A DNA stretch of 64,000 nucleotides from AP-15 sp963703855 (GTDB lineage Bacteria; Pseudomonadota; Alphaproteobacteria; ATCC43930; CGMCC-115725), in NCBI GenBank assembly GCA_963703855.1, contig CAVPFW010000001.1, forward strand, positions 1 through 64,000, given 5' to 3'. Shown in pieces: positions 56,530 to 64,000 of the stretch (positions are counted from its first letter, which is position 1; the number at the start of each line of letters is the position of its first letter). A program made the translations under genes and the position numbers. Below the pieces are notes generated by a model. It saw only the letters and a program-made list of their open reading frames with translations. It was not told the DNA's origin and searched no databases.

Positions 56530-57872
56530 TCAGCCCCCGAAACCGGCGCCGAGCCAATCGAGGCTCTGCTCGTGCTCGAGGTGCAGCAGGCGTTCGAACA
56601 ATGGCAAGGCGCGGTCGCCGAGGGCGGCGCGGGTCAGGCGGGCGAATTTGTCGCCGAGATCGGCGGCGGCGAGGGTGCCGTCTTCGGCGCTCGCAACGAG
56701 CCGCCGGCCGCCTTTGAGATCGACCGTGACCGTGGTCGCCGGGGCGCCATGGCCGGGTGCGTGCGGCGCCGCCTCGATCGTCACGCGGCGGGTCAGCGCG
56801 CGGATATCAGGGTCGTCGAGCGCGCTATCGGCAAAGGATTTGGGGTTGCGCGGGTCGCGGTACAACGCCACGGCGGCGCAGAACGGCACGCTGTATTGCG
56901 CCATCATCAGATCGGCGGGCTCGGGGATGTTGTGCAGGGTGGCCATTCGCTCGCTGCCGGAGATCGCAACGGCCTCGACCTCGGCGCCCCTAAAGCCGTG
57001 CTCGGCCCGCAATTGCGACAATGCCTTGACCGCGGCGTGCGCGTTGATGTGGCAAGGGTAGCGCTTCAGCGCGATGCTGGTCGTTTCCCAATGCTCGCCG
57101 AGGCCCTTGGTCAATTCGGAAACATCCCATTCGCGGCAGAATACCGCCAAGAACCCGAACGGGCCTTCGAGCACCGTATCGGGCGCGGCGAAGCCGTCAT
57201 GGGCGAGGCTCGCGGCCAGCACGCCGCCTTCGGAGGCGCGGCCGAGATGCAGCCGCTTGACCATGCCGCCATTGTCGGCGCGGGCGAATTCGAGCAGGCC
57301 CGAAGCGAGCGAACCGGCGATGCCGAGCGCGTTGGCCATCCTTGCGGCGTCGAGCCCCAGCAGATGCCCGGCGGCGACCGCCCCGCCGAACGGCCCGGTG
57401 TTGCCGGGCGCATGAAAGCCGCGCGCTTCGTTGGTGTGGCCGGTGGCGCGGCCGATCCGCACCATGACCTCGCAGCCGGCGACAAAGGCGGCGATCAAGG
57501 CCCGGCCGCCAGTCCCTGCTGCTGCGCGATCGCGAGCGCCGGGGGCAACAAGGTCGCTCCCGGATGCACGCCCGCCCCCGGCCGGGTCAGGCTGTCGAGC
57601 TCGAAGGCATGGGCGAGCGCACCGTTGGCGAGCGCCGCCGAGGGCGCCTGCACCGCGGGGCCGCCGCTGCCGAGGATGTGGCATTTGCCGCCCGGCCCGG
57701 TGCGCTCGGCATAGCCGATGACGATCCGGCTCCACGGCAGCGCCGCGCCGCAGATCACCGCAGCGACGGTGTCGGCGATGCATTCCTTGGCCCGCCGCAC
57801 GATCTCCGCCGGCAGATCCTCATAGCGGAGCGCCGCGGCATAGCGGGCCAGCCGAACCGTTTCCTGAGCCAT
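56530..57872 (-). CDS. MmgE/PrpD-family protein; one frameshift
   Basis: Reads as about 447 aa from the ATG at 57872 (MAQETVRLARYAAALRYEDL) if one C is added to the CCC run at 57501 (plus strand). That joins ALAIAQQQGLAAG to ALIAAFVAGCEVMVRIG and gives the family length; as written, the first frame stops at 57495. Motifs of 2-methylcitrate dehydratase/cis-aconitate decarboxylase relatives: IADTVAAVICG, AFELDS, GFHAPGNTGPFGGAVAAG and KRYPCHINAHAAVKAL. The usual histidine of the AFELDD.H motif is not obvious. A dehydratase or decarboxylase of a carboxylic acid, function unassigned. Confidence 0.82.
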
Positions 57873-58513
57873 GATTCCCTCCCCGGGCACACCGCTCCGG
57901 GAGAAGATTAAGGCACGGATACCGCCGGACGCGAAGGCCTTAAGCCAGGCCCGCGCCGAAGGAATGCATCGCGAAGCAAGGAATGCGTCGCTAAGCTGCT
58001 TCTCATCGGGCCGCGGTGCTCCGCGACGCGGAGCCGATCGCACCTGTTCCACCTGTTTTATCAGGTTTTTATCAGGCCGCACTCGCCTCCCGCCGGCGCG
58101 ATGCGCGACCCTGCGCCCGGCGTCGAGGCCGCGCCTCTGCGGCTCGACAGCCGCCCGCGCCCCCCAAGGCCCTTTCACCGCCGTATCCGCGGAATGCTCG
58201 CCGGGCAAACGCGACCGGACCCCCGCCCGCTGCTTCTGCAGCAAATCAGCAGCAAAAATCCTCCTCACTCGCGCACAAGGCGCGCGGCTTGTGCAAAACC
58301 GGCCCGCTCCCGGACCACCCGAATGGCGCCTTAATGCGATATGATTTTGTCAATTTTACCGTCGCCGTGACCGGTTGGCTCAGATGGCGTCAGAGCCTCC
58401 ATCCCCGTCTCGTTTCCGTATCGTTAACGCAGGAAGAGCGAGAATGGGCCGGTACGCGCTCGCGCGACGCGAGCGAGCCTGATAAAAGAACCCAACGGAA
58501 GTAAGGGGGCTCG
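57873..58513. other. Long intergenic region without a recognisable gene
   Basis: About 640 bases. Short open frames on both strands (for example 58016-58504 plus) have arginine- and proline-rich translations typical of GC-rich noncoding DNA, with no family resemblance. No tRNA or clear hairpin-terminator was seen. The part at 58330-58440 is less GC-rich. Confidence 0.4.
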
Positions 58514-58702
58514 ATGTCCAAGAAGCCGGCGCCAGCCGCCACGCCATTTCCGGCCGAAACTGAGACACTTCACCAGAGCAGCGAGTGGATCTGGATCCCT
58601 CTGAGAGGCGAATGGCGAGGCGTTACGACAAAGCCGGAAGAGCTGGTGCGCCAGAAGTTCATTCGCCACCTCATCGACCACTCTCATGTCCGCCATTACT
58701 AG
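58514..58702 (+). pseudogene. Truncated N-terminus of a type I restriction HsdR-like protein
   Basis: 62 codons after a good ribosome site (AAGGGGG). The part GEWRGVTTKPEELVRQKFIR followed by HLIDH resembles the start of HsdR N-terminal (HSDR_N) proteins, which continue with HYGY...MDQERRT; here the match is lost after HLIDH and a TAG follows. No nuclease residues, helicase, HsdM or HsdS remain nearby. It could still be expressed as a short peptide. Confidence 0.5.
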
Positions 58703-58939
58703 ATGCAGGCGTGTGAATCCGTGGCTTGCTTGCAAGCGCCTGTTTCAGGCTCTTCCGGACGCGGCAGGGGGCGCAGTCGTCGAAACGACGGTTGATCATA
58801 CTCTGATGCGCGGGTCGGAACCGCATGACCGTAGATGCGTCGCGGAGCTGCCTCGGTCTAGGAACCTGCGTCGGATCAGTAATCCGGCAGATAGTGGTTG
58901 CGAGGGTTCTCCTGACCGCGACCATGCCCCCAGCCTTGC
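58703..58939. other. Gap between HsdR fragment and sigma factor remnant
   Basis: No feature recognised in any frame. Confidence 0.3.
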
Positions 58940-59616
58940 CCGGACGGAGCGTGTCGGATGGTTCGCTGGCGCCTCCTGCTGTGGATGCGATCATGCGGCG
59001 TCTTCGATCAGCCTGCCGCCGCCATCACCTGGCGAGCGATGGCCCACACGAAACCCGCCAGCTCGCGGGCGATCGCGGTGGTGACGGTTTCAAGGGCGAA
59101 TCGAGTTTGGCTACCTGGCTCGCGCGTATCGTGCTCAATGAGGCGCTCGGCCGGCTCCGCAATCGGCATCCGGCCGTCGACATAGACGAGATCGCGGAGA
59201 CGCTGGGCTCGGGCAGCGATCCGGCGCGGATCGTCCAGGACGACATGAGCCCCAACGTGCCAGCGCGCGCCAGGAGATCCGCCGTGCCATCGAGAATGCA
59301 GTCGATCGGTTGCCGCCGCCCTTCCTGTGCGGTTTTCATCATGCGCGCGATCGAGCAGATGAGCATCGAGGAGACGGCCCACTGCCTGGGCATTCCGGGC
59401 GACACCGTCAAGACGCGCTTTCATCGCGCGAACTAGCCGTTGCGCAAAGTCCTGAGTGCGGAGTTTGGCTCGATCCTGGACGGTGCATTTCCGTTCTTGG
59501 GCACGCGGTGCGACCGTATGGTCGATCGCGTTCTCGAACGCCTCGGCCTCCCGGCCGATATCGCCGGCGCAGCGCCGTCGTGTGATCCGCTGGCTGCGCC
59601 GCAATGCCCACCCTGA
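58940..59616 (+). pseudogene. Broken ECF-type RNA polymerase sigma factor
   Basis: Scattered but consecutive pieces of an ECF sigma factor. FKGESSLATWLARIVLNEAL and GRLRNRHPAVDIDEIAE (frame of 59083) are the end of sigma region 2; RQEIRRAIENAVDRLPPPFL (another frame, from 59268) and MRAIEQMSIEETAHCLGIPG with DTVKTRFHRA are region 4. Then an in-frame TAG at 59434 is followed in the same frame by LRKVLSAEFGSILDGAFPFL and GTRCDRMVDRVLERLGL, the normal C-terminus of this subgroup. At least two frame changes and one nonsense codon make it non-functional as written. No anti-sigma gene is next to it. Confidence 0.7.
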
Positions 59617-59897
59617 GAACTCTCGATCACCACCCGTTCGAATAGAGAAACGCGATTGCAGCCCTTGGCTCCTGGAAGTCGAGCTGATCGGGAAGCGATG
59701 GACCTCCATATCGCCGACCTCTACAACGCCTCAGCCTTATCGGGGATCTCGACGCATCGTTACCGCTACGGCCGATCTGATCGCAACACACCGGCCCGAT
59801 CTCGACACGGTCCGCGACGTGCTCCCGAGGATATATGGCGGAGGAGCTTCCGTTCCGGGTCGAGCCGCGGATCGGGTCGGTGGCGAGGTTCCTCCAG

Positions 59898-61004
59898 CTA
59901 CGGCAACAAGGCCTGCGCTTCCTGCCATAGCCGGCGCACAACTTCGGCGGCCGGCTCGGCGCGGGCCAAGGCCGCTGACTGCCCGGCCCAGGCCTGCATC
60001 CGATGCACGTCGCTGGCCTGCCCACCGGCATCGCGCATCGCCGCTGTTAGCCCGCGCTGCACGGGATAGGGCGCCGGCGGCGGCGCGTCGGGTGCGGTGA
60101 CGGCACGGACATAGTCGGTCGCAATGCTGCGACCGAGACGGCCGGAAAAGCCGCGAGTCGGCATAGTCGCCTCAGGCTCCAGCTCGGCCAGTGCGTCGGC
60201 CCAGGCGGGATGCGTCTTAGCCTCCGGGCAGCGCAGAAATGCGGTGCCGATCTGCACCGCGCTCGCCCCGAGGGTCAGTGCCGCCGCAATGCCGCGGCCA
60301 TCGGCGATCCCGCCGGTCGCGATGATCGGCACCGCCAATTTATCGGCGAGCCGCGGTATCAGGGCGAACAGCCCGATCGCTTGGCGTTCCGCCGTGGCGG
60401 CATCGAACGCGCCGCGGTGGCCGCCGGCTTCGAGGCCTTGCGCGACGATCGCATCGGCCCCCGCGGCTTCGGCCGCGCGCGCCTCGGCCAGCGTCGTCAC
60501 GCAGGCGAACCAGGAAATCCGGCGCGATTTGAGGGCGGCGACAAACTTGTCGGGAAAGAGTCCCATGATCGATGACACGACCTGCGGTGCTGCCGCCAGC
60601 AGGGCCTCGCACTGGCGCTCGAAATCCAGGGGGACGGCGTCTCCCGCTTCGGGTGGCACCGGCGGGCCCCATTGGCCGAGAAAGGCCCGGACCCGGGCTT
60701 CCGAGTCGAGGTCGCGTACCGGCGGCGGGTCGGGCACCCAAAGATTGATCTGAAACGTGCCGTTACTTCCGCTTCGGAATTCGTTGGCCCAGGCGGCGAT
60801 GCCATCGGGCATCGTCATCAGCGCGCCCAGTCCGCCCATACCGCCCGCATTCGCCACCGCAGCCGCGAGACTTGCCGGGCAGGCACCGGCCATCGGCGCT
60901 TGCAGGATGGGCGTTCGCATACCGAAGCGCCGGCAAAACTCGTCGGCCCGGCCCCTGGCGCCGCCATCTCGTGCCGTACCGTGGTCGGATGTTTGTTCCG
61001 GCAT
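59898..61004 (-). CDS. Nitronate monooxygenase
   Basis: 368 aa. FMN-dependent TIM barrel of the 2-nitropropane dioxygenase family: TPILQAPMAGACPASLAAAV, GGMGGLGALMTMPDGI, FQINLWVPDPPP, ADAIVAQGLEAGGHRG (with the active-site His), PIIATGGIADGRGIAAAL and GASAVQIGTAFLRCPEA. It oxidises alkyl nitronates, often as detoxification of propionate 3-nitronate. The N-terminal 30 residues are polar and may not all be translated. Single gene. Confidence 0.92.
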   Translation of the reverse strand: MPEQTSDHGTARDGGARGRADEFCRRFGMRTPILQAPMAGACPASLAAAVANAGGMGGLGALMTMPDGIAAWANEFRSGSNGTFQINLWVPDPPPVRDLDSEARVRAFLGQWGPPVPPEAGDAVPLDFERQCEALLAAAPQVVSSIMGLFPDKFVAALKSRRISWFACVTTLAEARAAEAAGADAIVAQGLEAGGHRGAFDAATAERQAIGLFALIPRLADKLAVPIIATGGIADGRGIAAALTLGASAVQIGTAFLRCPEAKTHPAWADALAELEPEATMPTRGFSGRLGRSIATDYVRAVTAPDAPPPAPYPVQRGLTAAMRDAGGQASDVHRMQAWAGQSAALARAEPAAEVVRRLWQEAQALLP

Positions 61005-61105
61005 GGCTCTTCCTTAAGCTGCCGCGATCAAATTCGGCGGTCCCGCCCCATGCTACAGATTCGGCGCCGGCCGCGCCAACGCGGGCCATTTGGGCCCGTA
61101 ACGCC

Positions 61106-61396
61106 TCAGCCGCCAGGCATCGTTTTCTCTTCGCCGGGCAGCCGCCAACGCGTGGTGGCGAGATCGAAAGCGATCAGACCCGCAGCTGCGGCAACGAGCG
61201 TTGACGGAATCCCAATGGCGCCGGCGATAAAGCCCCAGGCAGCGCTGCCACACCCGGAGCCGCGCATGATGGCGGCCGACGCCGATCCTGGGGGCGCGGA
61301 AGCTGCGGCCATCGACCGTGGGATATCTGCGGCGCCGCCGACGAGTGATGAGAACCGAGCCACGATCGCCGATTTTGAGTTCTGGGCCGACGGCAT
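61106..61396 (-). pseudogene. Probable C-terminal remnant of an MFS_3-type transporter
   Basis: 96 codons; GSGCGSAAWGFIAGAIGIPS and TLVAAAAGLIAFDLATTRWR resemble the last two membrane helices of EntS/DUF894-type MFS transporters (GxxxGSxxWGxxAxxxGxxxALxxAA). Nothing upstream restores the other ten helices. No ribosome site. Treat as a fragment. Confidence 0.4.
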
Positions 61397-61510
61397 CTAT
61401 TGGGGGGCCGACGTGCGATCAGAGCGCGTCGACTAATCCGCTCCCCCTGTCCTTTCGCGTGGTTGCCAATTCGCCGGCCAGAGACAGGTGTCGGGGAGCC
61501 GGTCGGGCTT

Positions 61511-62254
61511 TCACAGCAGGCTGCCGCCGTCGACGGGGATGATCGCGCCGTTGACAAAAGTCATCGTCGTCGCAAGTCCGAGGATCACCGACGCCACCTC
61601 CTCGGGCTGGCCGATCCGCTTGAGGGGGTTGCTCGCGATCCTTTGGGCGCGCTGCGCCGGCGACCACATCTGCGTCATCGGTGTCTCCATCAGGCTCGGG
61701 GCGACGGCCACGACCCGGATCGCAGGCGCCAGCGCCCGTGCCAATGACATCGTCATCGCGTGAACCCCGGCCTTGGCGGCGGCGTAGGCGATGTTGCTGC
61801 CGCCGCCGCGGACGCCCGCCACCGAGCCCACATTGACGACGAGGCCGCGCCCGCTCGCCTCGAGCAACGACTGGCAGGCGCGCACCATGGCGAAGGAGCC
61901 GCGCAGATTGACCGCCAGGACAAAGTCGAAGAACGCGTCGTCGAGGGCGCGCAGATCGGCATGCGGGATCACTCGGGTACTGCCGGCATTGTTGACCAGG
62001 ATGTCGAGCCGGCCCTCGGTAGTGCCGATAGCGGCGGCGAGGCCATCGATGGCGCGCGTATCCTGCGCCGGCGTATGGCTGGCTCGGTGGCCGGCGCCGG
62101 GCAGGCTCGCAACCAGCCGGTCGGCCGCCTCGGCGTCATTGCCGAAGGTGACGACGACGCGAGCCCCCGCCGCCGCGAACAGGCGGGCCGTTGCGGCACC
62201 CAGGCCCTTGCTGCCGCCGGTCACCAGCGCAACGCGTCCGTCGAGCATGCCCAT
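61511..62254 (-). CDS. Short-chain dehydrogenase/reductase
   Basis: 247 aa, classical SDR. Cofactor motif VALVTGGSKGLGAATARLFA, structural NNAG in LDILVNNAGS, catalytic Ser in VVNVGSVAGVRGGGSN and YxxxK in AYAAAKAGVHAMTMSLA, end VNGAIIPVDGGSLL. NAD(P)-dependent oxidation or reduction of an alcohol/ketone; substrate unknown. It is downstream of the MetX-like hydrolase on the same strand with 31 bases between them, likely one transcript. Confidence 0.92.
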   Translation of the reverse strand: MGMLDGRVALVTGGSKGLGAATARLFAAAGARVVVTFGNDAEAADRLVASLPGAGHRASHTPAQDTRAIDGLAAAIGTTEGRLDILVNNAGSTRVIPHADLRALDDAFFDFVLAVNLRGSFAMVRACQSLLEASGRGLVVNVGSVAGVRGGGSNIAYAAAKAGVHAMTMSLARALAPAIRVVAVAPSLMETPMTQMWSPAQRAQRIASNPLKRIGQPEEVASVILGLATTMTFVNGAIIPVDGGSLL

Positions 62255-62285
62255 GATTGGTGATCCCTCTTCGACCTGAGCGCAC

Positions 62286-63350
62286 CTATCCGGCTGCCGC
62301 CGCCAGCGGGGCGCCGAGGGTCTTGATGAACTCGATCAGGTAGGGCTTCCAAACCTCGGCGTAGAAATGGGTGAAATGGCCGTGCGTTTTCGGGCCCGCC
62401 GGGATCAGCACATAGCGGCCGTGGCGAACCCGCTTCATCGCGGGCTCGACGGTGCCGAGTTCGGGTGGGTTGGCCTCGTCCTCCTCCGCATTGATCAGCA
62501 GCACGTTGGCCGTGATCTTGTCGAGATCGGGCTCGGGGTTGTAGTCCATGATGGCCTCGATCGCCCACAGCGAGTTGTTGGCGTCGCCTTGGGCGGCCTG
62601 GGCGAGGCGCTCCTCATAGAGCTTGTCGGCGGCGGCGCGGGTCGGCGTCATCTCCTGAATGCGCGTCGCACTCTCGGTGCGTAGCGAGTTGGCCGCCGCG
62701 GTCCAGATGTAGGTCGACGGGTTCTTCTCGTAATCGCCGTTGTTCCATTCGGGATCGTGGCGGATCGCCTCGGCGGCGGCGCGCCGACTGATCCAGTTGC
62801 GCCCACTGATTTGGATCGGCTGGCACGAGATCGGCACCACCCCGTCCATCAGGTCCGGGTACATCTCGGCCCACATCCAGGCGTGCATGCCGCCCATCGA
62901 GCTGCCGATGATCAACCGCAGACGGGCGACATCGAGGCCCTCGGTGATCAGGCGATGGCCAGATTCGACCATGTCATGGTAGCGGTAGTGTGGAAATTTC
63001 CCTTTGAGCCCGTCAGACGGCTTGCTCGATCCGCCGCGCCCGATCGCGTCCGGCATGATCATGAAATGCTCCGCCGTGTCGAGCGGTTGGCCGGGCGCAA
63101 ACAGCTCGTCGGCCAGGCTCGGGCGCAACCAATTCGCGCCGGTGCCGGTGTTGCCCTGCAACAGCAGCACGCCGTTGATGATCTTGCCCGCTGGGTTGCG
63201 TTTTGCCGTTCCAAGGGTGCGGTAGTGGAGCTTCAGCTCGGGTAGCGTCTCGCCGTTCCGGAACACATAATTCCTGATGACGAAGTCGCCCTCCCGATAA
63301 TTCGGCCACCTGTTGGCAGGCGCGGCGGCATCAGCGGCTTGAGCAGGCAT
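62286..63350 (-). CDS. MetX-like alpha/beta hydrolase
   Basis: 354 aa from the ATG at 63350 (MPAQAADAAAPANRWPNYRE); the frame extends further but without support. Homoserine acetyltransferase fold: LKLHYRTLGTAKRNPAGKII, LLQGNTGTGANWL, nucleophile elbow LIIGSSMGGMHAWMWAEMYP (Ser), acid in LLINAEEDEANPPE and His in GPKTHGHFTHFY. MetX proper has GGS.GGMQ.LEWA; here GSSMGGMHAWMWA and the lack of met genes nearby suggest an esterase/hydrolase of the same fold rather than methionine synthesis. Confidence 0.85.
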   Translation of the reverse strand: MPAQAADAAAPANRWPNYREGDFVIRNYVFRNGETLPELKLHYRTLGTAKRNPAGKIINGVLLLQGNTGTGANWLRPSLADELFAPGQPLDTAEHFMIMPDAIGRGGSSKPSDGLKGKFPHYRYHDMVESGHRLITEGLDVARLRLIIGSSMGGMHAWMWAEMYPDLMDGVVPISCQPIQISGRNWISRRAAAEAIRHDPEWNNGDYEKNPSTYIWTAAANSLRTESATRIQEMTPTRAAADKLYEERLAQAAQGDANNSLWAIEAIMDYNPEPDLDKITANVLLINAEEDEANPPELGTVEPAMKRVRHGRYVLIPAGPKTHGHFTHFYAEVWKPYLIEFIKTLGAPLAAAAG

Positions 63351-63592
63351 TCGCGGGTCCTCCGATTCACTCAGGTGATGATAGAGGCTACCTCTACCCG
63401 GAGAAAGCCGCGGCTCGGAGAGCGGGTGCACGCCCGTGCCAGGTCGGTGGTCAAAAATCGGCGGCATTCAGGGCCTTCGGAGCCGGCCTCTCCTGGCGTG
63501 GCCCTACGTTGGTTGAACTTCACTGGATCGGGCACTCATAACTTTCCTCTCGTGATACCTGAAGTCGAGATCCGGCGGGCTGCGACCCGTTG

Positions 63593-64000
63593 CTACCTCG
63601 GCCGGGGTTGTTGACGTCGGGGACGCGAGCGCACGACCTCGCGAGCCGGCTTGTCCTCGCGGATCCCTTCGTAGACAACTTGCCGCAGGAGGCCGTCATC
63701 GGTCCAGGTCAGATACTTGACCTCGAGGACGAGCTCGGGCCGGACCCGATGGACCCGCGACGGCACCAGCGGCGAGCCGAACCGGGTTGAGCGCGGCGGC
63801 GCATCGAGCGGCATTCTGTCGGTCTGCAGCGGCTGTAGCCGCCGTAAGAGATCTTCGAGCTGATTGGCCCGCATCCCGGACCGACCCGGCCGGCGTCGAC
63901 GAGCCTTCCACCCGGATCGTAGTACCCGAGCAACAGCGCGCCGATGAAGGGGCGGCTACCCTCGGGGTCGGTCCAGCCGACGATGACGAACTCCTCCCGG
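63593..64000 (-). CDS. ligD: ATP-dependent DNA ligase (LigD-type) 3' part, one frameshift
   Basis: Enters from the right edge on the minus strand. REEFVIVGWTDPEGSRPFIG and ALLLGYYDPGGRLVDAGRVG are the OB-fold part of LigD/bacterial ATP-dependent ligases; after a one-base loss near 63875 the frame continues with MRANQLEDLLRRLQPL, VRPELVLEVKYLTWTDDGLL and RQVVYEGIREDKPAREVVRS to the stop. The C-terminal motif matches ligase domains of LigD, used with Ku in non-homologous end joining. Whether polymerase and phosphoesterase domains are present cannot be seen here. Confidence 0.8.

Noticed and set aside
58016..58504. Open frame of 162 codons upstream of the HsdR fragment
   Set aside because: Arg/Pro/Ala-rich, no ribosome site, no family resemblance.
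59456..60100. Open frame after the sigma factor remnant
   Set aside because: Its frame does not match the conserved sigma C-terminus, which continues in the other frame after the TAG; it then runs antisense to nitronate monooxygenase.
62286..63350. Calling the hydrolase MetX
   Set aside because: Fold matches, but the nucleophile-elbow context differs and no methionine genes are near.

Overview
The window is GC-rich, densely packed bacterial DNA in which most genes overlap or sit within a few bases of each other. The block ahcY - PAS histidine kinase - tsaE - amgK - murU - addB - addA - trxA, together with class III cyclase, CobW and Liv-type transport genes, points to an alphaproteobacterium, most likely in or near the Rhodospirillales. 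That placement is inference from gene content and order, not from a marker search.

Layout. 1-3.4 kb: two convergent paralogous methyltransferase/TPR genes, the left one cut by the window edge and broken by several single-base frame changes. 3.7-4.7 kb: an ABC exporter membrane domain without its ATPase. 4.8-8.1 kb: two tandem MFS transporters with matching promoters and the wreck of a third copy. 8.3-9.9 kb: a ThDP-dependent enzyme. 9.9-28.0 kb: one long operon for alpha-glucan and trehalose metabolism: a GH13-GlgE fusion, a TreS-maltokinase fusion, glgB, glgX, treZ, malQ, treY. It has the whole TreS-Mak-GlgE-GlgB route (trehalose to maltose to maltose-1-phosphate to branched glucan) and the reverse TreY/TreZ route from glucan back to trehalose, with GlgX and MalQ to trim and remodel chains. 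No glgA, glgC or otsA is present, so within this operon glucan would be built from maltose-1-phosphate rather than ADP-glucose.

28.2-30.3 kb: a cupin, a VanB/PDR-type flavin/iron-sulphur reductase and thioredoxin. 30.3-42.9 kb: the leftward housekeeping block listed above; ahcY has its own promoter with a 16-bp near-palindrome in the -35/-10 spacer and its own terminator. 43.2-45.3 kb: a MarR regulator, an asparaginase and an Ala-rich secreted protein. 45.3-52.5 kb: a leftward Liv-type ABC importer (livG, an acyl-CoA ligase, livH, livM, livK, livF) whose embedded ligase suggests uptake and CoA activation of a carboxylic acid. 52.6-57.9 kb: CobW GTPase, a class III nucleotide cyclase with two C-terminal repeats, a small His-rich protein, the 3' stump of a Rieske oxygenase, an alpha/beta hydrolase and an MmgE/PrpD protein.

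57.9-64 kb is an accessory stretch with several broken genes (HsdR N-terminus, ECF sigma factor, MFS C-terminus) among intact genes for nitronate monooxygenase, an SDR and a MetX-like hydrolase, ending in the 3' part of a LigD-type DNA ligase. Single-base frame breaks recur across the window, including in glgE, glgB, the histidine kinase and the MmgE/PrpD gene, many at short homopolymer runs. Before any of these is called a pseudogene, the raw reads should be checked for sequencing error.
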